Shown here: positions 55,537-63,354 of the stretch, in pieces
Position numbering within the stretch: the stretch's first letter is position 1
Layout of the letters: each line of letters opens with the position of its first letter
From: CAIWHR01 sp963823215
GTDB lineage: Bacteria; Pseudomonadota; Gammaproteobacteria; Burkholderiales; Casimicrobiaceae
Length of the DNA: 64,000 bases
Direction: 5' to 3'
NCBI GenBank assembly: GCA_963823215.1
Contig: CAWGKT010000001.1
Coordinates: 248,001 to 312,000 of the forward strand
Program-made: the position numbers and the translations under genes
The notes under the pieces: model-generated
What the model saw: the letters and a program-made list of their open reading frames with translations, nothing else
Told to the model about the DNA's origin: nothing
Database searches by the model: none

Positions 55537-56444
55537 GCCGGATGCGCGGCGCGGCGATCGTTCTGGCGATGTTGATCGCCGCGCTCGCCGCCGCCATCGC
55601 CGCGACCGTGTTCGCCGACCAGCAGCGCTGGCTACGGACGGTCGAGCACCGCCGTGATCAGGTGCAGGCACAAGCGCTGGCCATGGCGGGCGTGCTGTGG
55701 ACATCGCAGATCGTCGACGACGATGCCCGCCGCTCCGAGATCGATCACCTGGGCGAGCCGTGGGCACTGACGCTGCCGTCCATTCCGCTGGAGAACGGCG
55801 AGATCCGCGGCACGATCGTCGATGCGCAGGGCCGGCTCAACATCAACGCCCTGGGCGCAACCGACGCCTCGGCGGAACAGGAACGCGCGCGGCTCGGGAG
55901 ACTGATTGCACAAAGGGGCATGCCGCCGACCATGCTAGCCGCGATGGCCGACTGGATCGACGCTGACGGCGTGGCCGAAGAATCTGGCGGCGAGGATGCG
56001 TTCTACCTGGCCCAACCCGTGCCACGCCTTGCCGCCAATGCGCCAGTCCTTCGCGTCGCCGAATTGGGGACCGTCAAGGGTGTGACTACGCGGATGCTGA
56101 CCGCCGTCCTCCCCTACCTTTCGGCGCTTCCCGCGGGCACGCCTGTCAATGTCAACACGGCGCCGCGCGAAGTGCTCGCCGCCATCGTCGGCAACGCGGG
56201 CGGGGAGAGCCTCGAGGCGCTCCTTGCCGACCGGGTCCGCAAGCCTTTCACCACCATCGCCGAGTTCCGGGCGCGACTGCCGGAAGGCGCAACGCTCGCT
56301 AGCGATGTCGCGCTATCGGTGAAAAGCAGCTACTTCTACGTGACCATCGAAGCGCGCCAGGGCGCCACACGGTCGCATGCCCGCGCCCTCCTGCGCCGCG
56401 GCGGCGGAGGCAAGCCCGCGATCGTCTGGCAGGTCGTCGAATGA
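55533..56444 (+). CDS. gspK: Type II secretion minor pseudopilin GspK
   Basis: 303 residues, the large minor pseudopilin. Leader MSRMRG is followed by a hydrophobic helix without Glu at +5, which is normal for GspK. GRLNINAL, ADWIDADG and PVNVNTAPREVLAAI are typical. ATGA overlap with gspJ. Confidence 0.92.
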   Translation: MSRMRGAAIVLAMLIAALAAAIAATVFADQQRWLRTVEHRRDQVQAQALAMAGVLWTSQIVDDDARRSEIDHLGEPWALTLPSIPLENGEIRGTIVDAQGRLNINALGATDASAEQERARLGRLIAQRGMPPTMLAAMADWIDADGVAEESGGEDAFYLAQPVPRLAANAPVLRVAELGTVKGVTTRMLTAVLPYLSALPAGTPVNVNTAPREVLAAIVGNAGGESLEALLADRVRKPFTTIAEFRARLPEGATLASDVALSVKSSYFYVTIEARQGATRSHARALLRRGGGGKPAIVWQVVE

Positions 56445-56496
56445 GTGCACGGGTCGAGTAAACTACGGCGATGCCCGCGCTCTTCGGTCTTCCCGC

Positions 56497-57711
56497 ATGA
56501 CGGTGCTGCGCATTCTGCTCACCGCGGCGCCGGCAGCGGATCGCGCGGAGGCCTGGGCGCTGTTCGATGCCGCCGGACAATGCGTGCGCATGGGGCACGA
56601 CTTTCCGGACGCCCGGCCAAAGGCGGATACGGTCGAGGTCGTGCTCGCCTCGGCCCAAGTGCGAGTGGCGCGCATCACGCTGCCGCCGCTGCCCTCTTCG
56701 CGCGTCGCCGATGCCGCGCGCTTTGCGCTCGAAGACCAACTGGCCGGGCCCGACGGGACGCATCACATCGCGGTCTCGGCGCAGGCACGGGATGGCGGCA
56801 TTCGCGTGGTGGTTGCCTCGCGATCCCTACTGGCCAGTATCGCCGGAAGCAACGTTGAGGCCGCGCGGATCCTCGCCGAGCCGGAGCTTGCGCTTCCAGC
56901 CGCGAACTGGATCTGGTGCGCGCGTGACTCGGGCGCCGCGGGGTTTGTCTGCCGCGCCGACGGCAGCACTTTTCCGGTCGACGCGCCACCGCCTGACGGC
57001 GGCCTGCCGTCCGAGCTGACGCTGGCACTGGCACAGGCCCGGCGCAGCGGATCGGCGCCTTCATGCATCCGTGTCGATGCGCCTATTGCCGCATCGTCGC
57101 TCTCGCGCTGGCATCGGGAAACCGACATCGACTTCCAGCCGGGCAGTCCCTGGCGCTGGGAAGCGGCGCCGCCCGCAGCGTTTGCGGACGCCATCGATCT
57201 GCTGCCGGCGTCCCCGCTCGCTCCGGCAGCGTCGCGCACGGACCTGGCGCGACTCTTTGCTCCCGCGCTCGCGCTTGCTGCCGCCGCGCTCTTCATTCAT
57301 GTCGTAGCCACCGTCGGCGAATGGGCGTCACTGCGATACGGAGCATGGCGCGCGGAGCGCGAATGGATCGCCGTTGCCGCCGAAGCCGGCGTCCCGCAGG
57401 ACGCTGCGGCTTCCCCGGTGGCTGCTCGCGCCGCGATTGCACGCCGGTATGCGACATTGCGGCACGCGCAGGGCCTTCCGGCGCCCGATGATGCGCTGCC
57501 ACTCCTCGCCCACGCGGCACCGGCATTGGCCGCCTTGCCCGCCGGTGCCGTGAGGAGTGCCACATATGCGGACGGGCATTGGACGCTCGACCTCGTTCGC
57601 CCGGATGCAGCGACGATCGCCGATCTCGACGCCCGATTGCGGGCGGCCGACGTGCCCGCGCTGGTCGCTTCATCGACCACCGGGACGCGCGTCCGGTTCG
57701 GCGCACCGTAA
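56497..57711 (+). CDS. gspL: Type II secretion inner-membrane protein GspL
   Basis: 404 residues. An actin-like cytoplasmic domain (1 to about 245) that would contact the GspE ATPase, one membrane helix (LFAPALALAAAALFIHVVATVG) and a ferredoxin-like periplasmic domain. Poorly conserved in sequence; position between gspK and gspM supports the call. 52-bp gap after gspK. Confidence 0.85.
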   Translation: MTVLRILLTAAPAADRAEAWALFDAAGQCVRMGHDFPDARPKADTVEVVLASAQVRVARITLPPLPSSRVADAARFALEDQLAGPDGTHHIAVSAQARDGGIRVVVASRSLLASIAGSNVEAARILAEPELALPAANWIWCARDSGAAGFVCRADGSTFPVDAPPPDGGLPSELTLALAQARRSGSAPSCIRVDAPIAASSLSRWHRETDIDFQPGSPWRWEAAPPAAFADAIDLLPASPLAPAASRTDLARLFAPALALAAAALFIHVVATVGEWASLRYGAWRAEREWIAVAAEAGVPQDAAASPVAARAAIARRYATLRHAQGLPAPDDALPLLAHAAPALAALPAGAVRSATYADGHWTLDLVRPDAATIADLDARLRAADVPALVASSTTGTRVRFGAP

Positions 57712-58217
57712 TGTCAACCACCTTCGGCTCGATCCGTGTGCCGGCGCCCGTGGCGAGCTGGCTGGCGACCAAGTCGCGCACCGAACGGCGCATCATGGCG
57801 GCAATCCTGCTGCTCGTCGGGATCGTCGCCCTCTGGGCGGCACTTTGGCAGCCGATGACGCGGGACATGGCGGCGCTGCGGATCGCGCAGGCCGGTACGA
57901 CCGCCACGCTCGCCGATGCGCGCCGCATGGTCAAGGAGATCGCCGGGCTGGCCCGCATGCCGCCCAAGGAGGTTCCTGCCGACGTGCCTGCCGTCATTGA
58001 GCGCATCCTCGTGCAGCAGAATCTGCGGGCCGCTGTGACGCAGCTCGAGTCGCGGGACGGACGTGCCCACGTCGTGTTCTCGGCAATCGGCTACGATGCT
58101 CTGGTCGGCGCTCTGGAAACGCTGCAGCGCGATGCCGGCCTGCGCGCCGTGGAGGCGACGCTGACGGCACGGGTCGAGCCCGGCATGGTGCGCGCGGACT
58201 TCACGCTCGCCCGTTGA
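57711..58217 (+). CDS. gspM: Type II secretion protein GspM
   Basis: 168 residues. A short cytoplasmic start, one membrane helix (IMAAILLLVGIVALWAALW) and a periplasmic ferredoxin-like domain. Pairs with GspL in the inner-membrane platform. Start overlaps the gspL stop (TAATG). Confidence 0.87.
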   Translation: MSTTFGSIRVPAPVASWLATKSRTERRIMAAILLLVGIVALWAALWQPMTRDMAALRIAQAGTTATLADARRMVKEIAGLARMPPKEVPADVPAVIERILVQQNLRAAVTQLESRDGRAHVVFSAIGYDALVGALETLQRDAGLRAVEATLTARVEPGMVRADFTLAR

Positions 58218-58990
58218 GCGCGCTGGCAATGGTCCGCGGACGGCGCGCGGTTGTCCTGTTCGCGATGCTCGCGCTTGCCGTCGCGATCGCGGCCGCCTGG
58301 CTTGCGCCCGCGGCGCTGATCGAAACGCGCATCGCCGATGCGACCGGTGGCACGGTGCGACTCGCGGCGATTGCCGGTACCGTATGGAACGGGCGCGGGA
58401 GCCTTGTCGCCACGGCAACGCGCATACCGGTTGCCTGGCGAGTCGAATGCTGGCCCCTGCTGCGCGGGGTGTTGCGTGTCCGGCTGACGTCGGGCACCGG
58501 CGCGGCAACACCCCGCGCGACAATCGAAGCCGGTGCAGACGCTCTTGCGTTTCATGACGTCGACGTCACCCTGCCCGCGCAGATCTTCAGCGCGACGCTG
58601 AGCCGCTTTGGCGTCGAATCTGCGGCTGGCGAGATCAGCCTGAAGGCCGACGCCATCGTGTGGACGCCGGAGGCGGGTCGTGGCGAAGCGCGCGTCCTCT
58701 GGCGCGCCGCCCGCGTCGCCTTCACCGGCGGCGCTGCACCGCTGGATCTGGGAGATGTGCGGGCACTGGTGACGGCCAATGGCAATTCGCTCTCCGGTCC
58801 GGTCACCAATGATGGAGGCGATCTGGCGCTTCGCGGCGAGTGGGCCATACGCGCGCACGACAGCGTGCAGCTTGTGTTGCACGTGGCGCCGCGTCGCCCC
58901 GGCCTCGCGGACGTGGAGCGAACACTGTCCGCCATCGGGACTGCCGATGGCAACGGATGGCGCATCGCTTGGCGCGGACCGCTGCGATGA
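58214..58990 (+). CDS. gspN: Type II secretion protein GspN
   Basis: 258 residues. One N-terminal membrane helix (VVLFAMLALAVAIAAAWLAP) and a periplasmic beta-rich domain starting GTVRLAAIAGTVWNGRGSL, typical of GspN. GspN is found in only some T2SS and its role is unclear. TTG start overlaps the gspM stop (TTGA); an ATG at 58229 is an alternative. Confidence 0.84.
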   Translation: MSALAMVRGRRAVVLFAMLALAVAIAAAWLAPAALIETRIADATGGTVRLAAIAGTVWNGRGSLVATATRIPVAWRVECWPLLRGVLRVRLTSGTGAATPRATIEAGADALAFHDVDVTLPAQIFSATLSRFGVESAAGEISLKADAIVWTPEAGRGEARVLWRAARVAFTGGAAPLDLGDVRALVTANGNSLSGPVTNDGGDLALRGEWAIRAHDSVQLVLHVAPRRPGLADVERTLSAIGTADGNGWRIAWRGPLR

Positions 58991-59763
58991 GTCGCCATCG
59001 GCGCCAGGCGCCGCCCCGAGCATCGAAAGCCAGGAACGCCAACGCGCCCGCGATGCCTGCCTCTAGTCCGCGCTTCGGGGGTGTCGACGGGCTGCGTGGG
59101 GGCGCGCTCTGCCTGATGTTCGTCTATCACTTTGCGTTCGATCTGCGCTTCTACCGCGTCATCGCCGCCGATTTCGAGCACGATCCGTTCTGGCTTGGCT
59201 TTCGCGCGCTGATTGTGGCTTCGTTCATGACGCTTGTCGGCATCAGCCTCGTTCTTGCCGATCGCGCCGGCGTCGCGCCCGCACGTTTCTGGCGCCGAAT
59301 CGGCGTCATCGCTGCCTGCGCGCTTGCGGCGAGCGCCGCCAGTTGGATCGTGTTCCCGCGTTCGTTCATCTACTTCGGCATCCTCCACGGCATTGCCGTC
59401 GCTTCGGTCCTCGCCCGGCCCCTCGTGCGCCGGCCCCGAGCCGCGCTCGTCATCGGCGGCGTTGTCATTGCTGCCGGCTTCGGCTGGTCGGACCCGGTGT
59501 TCGACGCGCGCCCGCTGTCATGGATAGGATTCGTTACGGTCAAGCCCGCGACCGAGGACTTCGTCCCGCTCGCGCCCTGGGCGGGCTTCGCCTTTCTCGG
59601 TATCGCGCTGGGACACGGGCTCGCACGGGATGCGTTCAGCGCACTCGCGCCTATCGCCGCTGCGCCCGGCTGGCTGCGTTGGCTCGGGCGCCACAGCCTC
59701 GCGGTCTACATGGTCCACCAGCCGATCCTGCTTGGGGTGCTTTGGCTGGCGCTCCGGCGTTGA
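58987..59763 (+). CDS. DUF1624/HGSNAT-like multi-pass membrane protein
   Basis: 258 residues, about seven membrane helices. The segment GGVDGLRGGALCLMFVYHFAFDLRFY and the C-terminal LRWLGRHSLAVYMVHQPILLG match the heparan-alpha-glucosaminide N-acetyltransferase-like catalytic family (DUF1624), which moves acyl groups across membranes. Substrate unknown. ATGA overlap with gspN, so it belongs to the same transcript, though not a T2SS component. Confidence 0.82.
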   Translation: MSRHRRQAPPRASKARNANAPAMPASSPRFGGVDGLRGGALCLMFVYHFAFDLRFYRVIAADFEHDPFWLGFRALIVASFMTLVGISLVLADRAGVAPARFWRRIGVIAACALAASAASWIVFPRSFIYFGILHGIAVASVLARPLVRRPRAALVIGGVVIAAGFGWSDPVFDARPLSWIGFVTVKPATEDFVPLAPWAGFAFLGIALGHGLARDAFSALAPIAAAPGWLRWLGRHSLAVYMVHQPILLGVLWLALRR

Positions 59764-59843
59764 TGCGGCGGCAAGCGCCCATCGCGCCGGATTCCCTGCG
59801 TGACCGCCCATTCTCGGCAGTGGACCGGCAGGCACTGCTGCGC

Positions 59844-59872
59844 TTGGAGCGACGTGCCGATTCCGCTATAAT
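59844..59872 (+). promoter_or_regulatory. Sigma-70 promoter of tRNA-Val(GAC)
   Basis: A perfect -10 TATAAT (59867-59872) with -35 TTGGAG (59844-59849, four of six consensus bases) at 17-bp spacing. Transcription should begin about 5 nt before the mature tRNA. Confidence 0.75.
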
Positions 59873-59883
59873 TCGCCACTTGC

Positions 59884-59960
59884 AGGCGCGTAGCTCAGCT
59901 GGTTAGAGCACCACCTTGACATGGTGGGGGTCGTTGGTTCGAGTCCAATCGCGCCTACCA
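59884..59960 (+). tRNA. tRNA-Val (GAC)
   Basis: 77-nt cloverleaf with encoded CCA. Acceptor AGGCGCG pairs with CGCGCCT, discriminator A; anticodon stem CCACC/GGTGG around TTGACAT gives GAC. It stands alone before the thrS operon. Confidence 0.97.
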
Positions 59961-60072
59961 TTGGTCCACGCTTCACCGCAACGCAACGTATCAGGGAAAG
60001 GCATGGTTATGACACCGCGAACGCGCAGGGAATCCTTTTAGAGCACGCGAGTTCGCACGTCGTCTGTGTCCG

Positions 60073-60102
60073 AAAAAGTGCGGCTCGTCCGCACTTTTTT
60101 TT
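60073..60102 (+). terminator. Terminator/attenuator hairpin directly before thrS
   Basis: Stem AAAAAGTGCGG (60073-60083) and CCGCACTTTTT (60089-60099), loop CTCGT, followed by more T (to 60102). It fits a terminator for the tRNA-Val transcript. Because it ends only 2 nt before the GGAG of thrS, it could also attenuate thrS. The loop contains CGU, one of the threonine anticodons, which recalls the autoregulated E. coli thrS operator; that is speculative. Confidence 0.7.
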
Positions 60103-60114
60103 CTGGAGTCCGCC

Positions 60115-62022
60115 ATGCCGAAAATCACGCTCCCCGACGGCGCTGTCAGGATGTTCGACGCGCCTGTCTCCGTCGCCGAGGTCGCCGCCGCGATCGGTCC
60201 GGGCCTCGCCAAAGCCGCCCTTGCAGGCACCGTGGACGGCAAGCTCGTCGACACGTCGCACCGGATCGATCGCGATTGCGCCCTGGCCATCGTTACCGAC
60301 AAGGACGCCGCCGGCCTGGAGGTCCTGCGTCATTCGACCGCGCACCTGCTCGCCTATGCCGTGAAGGAACTGTTTCCCGAGGCGCAGGTGACGATCGGGC
60401 CGGTGATCGAGGACGGCTTCTACTACGACTTCTCGTACCAGCGCCCCTTCACGCCGGAGGATCTCGCCGCCATCGAGAAGAAGATGGCGGAGATCGCGAA
60501 GCGGGACGAACCTGTCGAGCGCAAGCTGATGTCGCGCGACGCTGCCGTCGCGCACTTCAAGGCTCAAGGCGAGCACTATAAGGCCGAAATCATCGCCTCG
60601 ATCCCGGCGGAGCAGGAAATCTCGCTGTACTCGGAAGGGGCGTTTACCGACCTGTGCCGCGGGCCGCACGTGCCGTCGACCGGCAAGCTGAAGGTCTTCA
60701 AGCTGATGAAGGTCGCCGGCGCGTACTGGCGCGGCGACTCGCGGAACGAAATGCTGCAGAGGATCTACGGCACGGCATGGGCAAAGAAGGAGGACCTCGA
60801 CGCCTATCTCGTCCGCATCGAGGAAGCCGAAAAGCGCGACCATCGCCGGCTTGGCCGGCAACTCGACCTCTTCCACCTGCAGGACGAGGCGCCGGGGATG
60901 GTGTTCTGGCATCCCAAAGGCTGGTCGATCTGGCAACAGGTCGAGCAGTACATGCGGCGTGTCTACCAGGACAACGGTTACCAGGAGGTCCGGTGCCCGC
61001 AGATCCTCGACCGCTCGCTCTGGGAGAAGTCCGGGCATTGGGAAAACTTCAAGGAGAACATGTTTACGACCGAGTCGGAGAAGCGCGACTACGCGGTCAA
61101 ACCCATGAATTGCCCTGGCCACATCGAAGTCTTCAAGTCGGACCTTCGCAGCTACCGGGACCTGCCGCTGCGCTATGGCGAGTTCGGCGCGTGCCATCGC
61201 AACGAGCCGTCCGGCGCCCTGCACGGCATCATGCGGGTGCGCGGATTCACGCAGGACGATGGACATATTTTCTGCACCGACGCGCAGATCCAGCCGGAAG
61301 TGGTCGCGTTCAACACTCTGGCGCTCGCGGTTTATCGCGATTTCGGCTTTGCCGATGTGGTGATCAAGATCGCGTTGCGACCCGCCATGCGGCTCGGCAC
61401 CGACGAGCAGTGGGACCGGGCGGAAGCCGCCCTCCGCGGCGCCCTTAAAGCCTGCGGGGCCGAATGGACCGAACTCCCCGGCGAGGGTGCATTTTACGGC
61501 CCCAAGATCGAATATCACCTCAAGGACTCGATCGGCCGGTCATGGCAATGCGGCACCATGCAGGTCGATTTCCAGATGCCCGGGCGGCTCAAGGCCGAGT
61601 ACGTGGACCAGGACGACACCCGCAAGGTCCCTGTGATGCTCCACCGGGCGATCGTTGGCTCGTTGGAGCGGTTCATCGGGATCCTGATCGAGAACTTCGC
61701 CGGAGCCCTCCCCCTCTGGCTGGCTCCTGTCCAGGCAGTCGTGCTCAACATCACCGACCGGCAGGCCAGCTATGCCCGGGACGTCGAGGCACGGCTCAGG
61801 GCCGCCGGCATCCGGGTCGGGGCGGATTTGCGTAACGAGAAGATAACCTATAAGATTCGAGAACATAGCCTGCAGAAGTTGCCGTATCAGTTGATCGTCG
61901 GCGACAAGGAAACGCAGGCTTTGCAGGTGGCCGTGCGAACCCGCGGCGGCGAGGATCTGGGGGCCATGCCCGTGGATGCCTTGCTCGCGCGCCTCCGCAA
62001 GGAGGTTGCGGCGCGTCATTAG
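60115..62022 (+). CDS. thrS: Threonyl-tRNA synthetase
   Basis: 635 residues. TGS domain (1 to about 60, MPKITLPDGAVRMFDA), editing domain with HSTAHLLAYAVKELFP, class II catalytic core with motif 2 ACHRNEPSGALHGIMRVRGF and motif 3 HRAIVGSLERFIGILIE, and the anticodon-binding domain. First gene of the thrS-infC-rpmI-rplT-pheS series. GGAG precedes the ATG. Confidence 0.98.
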   Translation: MPKITLPDGAVRMFDAPVSVAEVAAAIGPGLAKAALAGTVDGKLVDTSHRIDRDCALAIVTDKDAAGLEVLRHSTAHLLAYAVKELFPEAQVTIGPVIEDGFYYDFSYQRPFTPEDLAAIEKKMAEIAKRDEPVERKLMSRDAAVAHFKAQGEHYKAEIIASIPAEQEISLYSEGAFTDLCRGPHVPSTGKLKVFKLMKVAGAYWRGDSRNEMLQRIYGTAWAKKEDLDAYLVRIEEAEKRDHRRLGRQLDLFHLQDEAPGMVFWHPKGWSIWQQVEQYMRRVYQDNGYQEVRCPQILDRSLWEKSGHWENFKENMFTTESEKRDYAVKPMNCPGHIEVFKSDLRSYRDLPLRYGEFGACHRNEPSGALHGIMRVRGFTQDDGHIFCTDAQIQPEVVAFNTLALAVYRDFGFADVVIKIALRPAMRLGTDEQWDRAEAALRGALKACGAEWTELPGEGAFYGPKIEYHLKDSIGRSWQCGTMQVDFQMPGRLKAEYVDQDDTRKVPVMLHRAIVGSLERFIGILIENFAGALPLWLAPVQAVVLNITDRQASYARDVEARLRAAGIRVGADLRNEKITYKIREHSLQKLPYQLIVGDKETQALQVAVRTRGGEDLGAMPVDALLARLRKEVAARH

Positions 62023-62076
62023 CGTGATGCGACGTGGGGGGCACGGTCTCTCTTTTGTTCACTTGGAGAATGCGCG

Positions 62077-62676
62077 ATAGCCCAGGACAGAGCACAGCGG
62101 ATCAACGGCGAGATCAATGCCCCCGAAATCCGCTTGGTAGGTGAAGAAGGCGAGCAGCTTGGCATCGTCCCGTTGGCGGAGGCCGTGGCCAAGGCCGAGG
62201 CGGCGGAGCTCGATCTTGTCGAGATCGCGCCGACGGCCAAGCCCCCGGTTTGCCGCATCATGGACTACGGAAAGTTCAAGTACCGTGAGGCCAAGAAGCA
62301 GCACGAGGCGCGGCTCAAGCTGAAGCAGATCCAGGTCAAGGAGGTCAAATTCCGTCCCGGCACGGACGAAGGCGACTACCAGATCAAGCTCCGGAATCTG
62401 ATTCGTTTTCTGGGCGAAGGTGACAAGGCGAAGATCACACTGCGTTTTCGCGGCCGCGAGATGGCGCACCAGGAATTCGGGGTGCGGTTGCTGGAACGGA
62501 TACGAAGCGACCTCGAGCCGCACTGCGTGGTCGAATCGTGGCCGCGAATGGAGGGACGGCAGATGGTGATGCTGCTCGCCCCGAAGAAGGTGGCACCGAA
62601 GGTTCATCACCCGACGAAGCCCGAAGCCGGTAAACAAGTCTCTCCGCCGGAGAGCACCGCCGTGGGCAGCAAATAA
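62077..62676 (+). CDS. infC: Translation initiation factor IF-3
   Basis: 199 residues if translated from AUA at 62077. The family N-terminus IAQDRAQRINGEINAPEIRLVGEEGEQLGIV is in frame, and GGAG (62065-62068) lies 8 nt before the AUA. No ATG, GTG or TTG suits: the first TTG (62134) would remove the conserved RINGEI region, and the nearby ATG at 62070 is out of frame. AUU or AUA starts on infC let IF-3 limit its own synthesis by rejecting non-standard start codons. The rest is canonical (PVCRIMDYGKFKYREAKK). Confidence 0.95.
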   Translation: MAQDRAQRINGEINAPEIRLVGEEGEQLGIVPLAEAVAKAEAAELDLVEIAPTAKPPVCRIMDYGKFKYREAKKQHEARLKLKQIQVKEVKFRPGTDEGDYQIKLRNLIRFLGEGDKAKITLRFRGREMAHQEFGVRLLERIRSDLEPHCVVESWPRMEGRQMVMLLAPKKVAPKVHHPTKPEAGKQVSPPESTAVGSK

Positions 62677-62687
62677 GGGAAGAAGTC

Positions 62688-62885
62688 ATGCCCAAGATGA
62701 AGACGAAGAGCAGCGCGAAGAAGCGCTTCCGCGTCCGGGGAAGTGGCAGCGTGAAGCGCGCCATGGCGTTCAAGCGCCACATCCTCACCAAGAAGACGAC
62801 CAAGAACAAGCGGCACTTGCGCGGCACGACCGGCATCCACAGCACCAATGCGGATTCGGTCAAGGCCATGCTGCCGTACGCGTAA
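62688..62885 (+). CDS. rpmI: 50S ribosomal protein L35
   Basis: 65 residues, very basic; MPKMKTKSSAKKRFRVRGSGSVKR is the L35 signature. 11 bp after infC and 11 bp before rplT. Confidence 0.97.
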   Translation: MPKMKTKSSAKKRFRVRGSGSVKRAMAFKRHILTKKTTKNKRHLRGTTGIHSTNADSVKAMLPYA

Positions 62886-62896
62886 GGGGACCGGCC

Positions 62897-63253
62897 ATGC
62901 CAAGAGTCAAGCGTGGGGTGACCGCCAAGGCGCGGCACAAGAAGGTCCTGGCACAGGCCAAGGGATTCCGCGGCCGGCGCAACGCCGTCTATCGCATCGC
63001 CAAGGAAGCGGTGATGAAGGCCGGCCAGTACGCGTATCGCGACCGCCGGCTGAAGAAGCGCGATTTTCGCGCGCTGTGGATCGCCCGGATCAACGCCGCA
63101 GTGCGGGAGCTAGGCATGAGCTACAGCGTGTTCATGAACGGCTTGAAGAAGGCGTCGATCGAAGTCGACCGCAAGGTGCTCGCGGATCTCGCTGTGCATG
63201 ACAAGGTTGCTTTTGCCAAGATCGCGGAGCAGGCCAAAGCCTCTCTGGCCTGA
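62897..63253 (+). CDS. rplT: 50S ribosomal protein L20
   Basis: 118 residues; MPRVKRGVTAKARHKKVLAQAKGFRGRR is the L20 start. In E. coli L20 represses rpmI-rplT by binding the mRNA; I did not identify that site here. Confidence 0.97.
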   Translation: MPRVKRGVTAKARHKKVLAQAKGFRGRRNAVYRIAKEAVMKAGQYAYRDRRLKKRDFRALWIARINAAVRELGMSYSVFMNGLKKASIEVDRKVLADLAVHDKVAFAKIAEQAKASLA

Positions 63254-63272
63254 TCGAGCACCGCAGAAAAGA

Positions 63273-63298
63273 GGGAGGCAGAGCGCCTCCCTTTTTTT
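63273..63298 (+). terminator. Intrinsic terminator/attenuator between rplT and pheS
   Basis: Stem GGGAGGC (63273-63279) and GCCTCCC (63285-63291), loop AGAGC, followed by seven T (63292-63298). It starts 19 nt after the rplT stop. It would end the ribosomal transcript or attenuate pheS. No phenylalanine-rich leader peptide like E. coli PheM fits in the 19 nt before it. Confidence 0.85.
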
Positions 63299-63354
63299 GC
63301 GCTGCGATCATGTGCCGGACGAGGCACCCACGACTGACGGAAAGCGGACATCCG

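Noticed and set aside
60001..60114. T-box riboswitch upstream of thrS
   Set aside because: No T-box sequence or specifier-loop arrangement; T-boxes are typical of Gram-positive bacteria. Only a simple hairpin is present.
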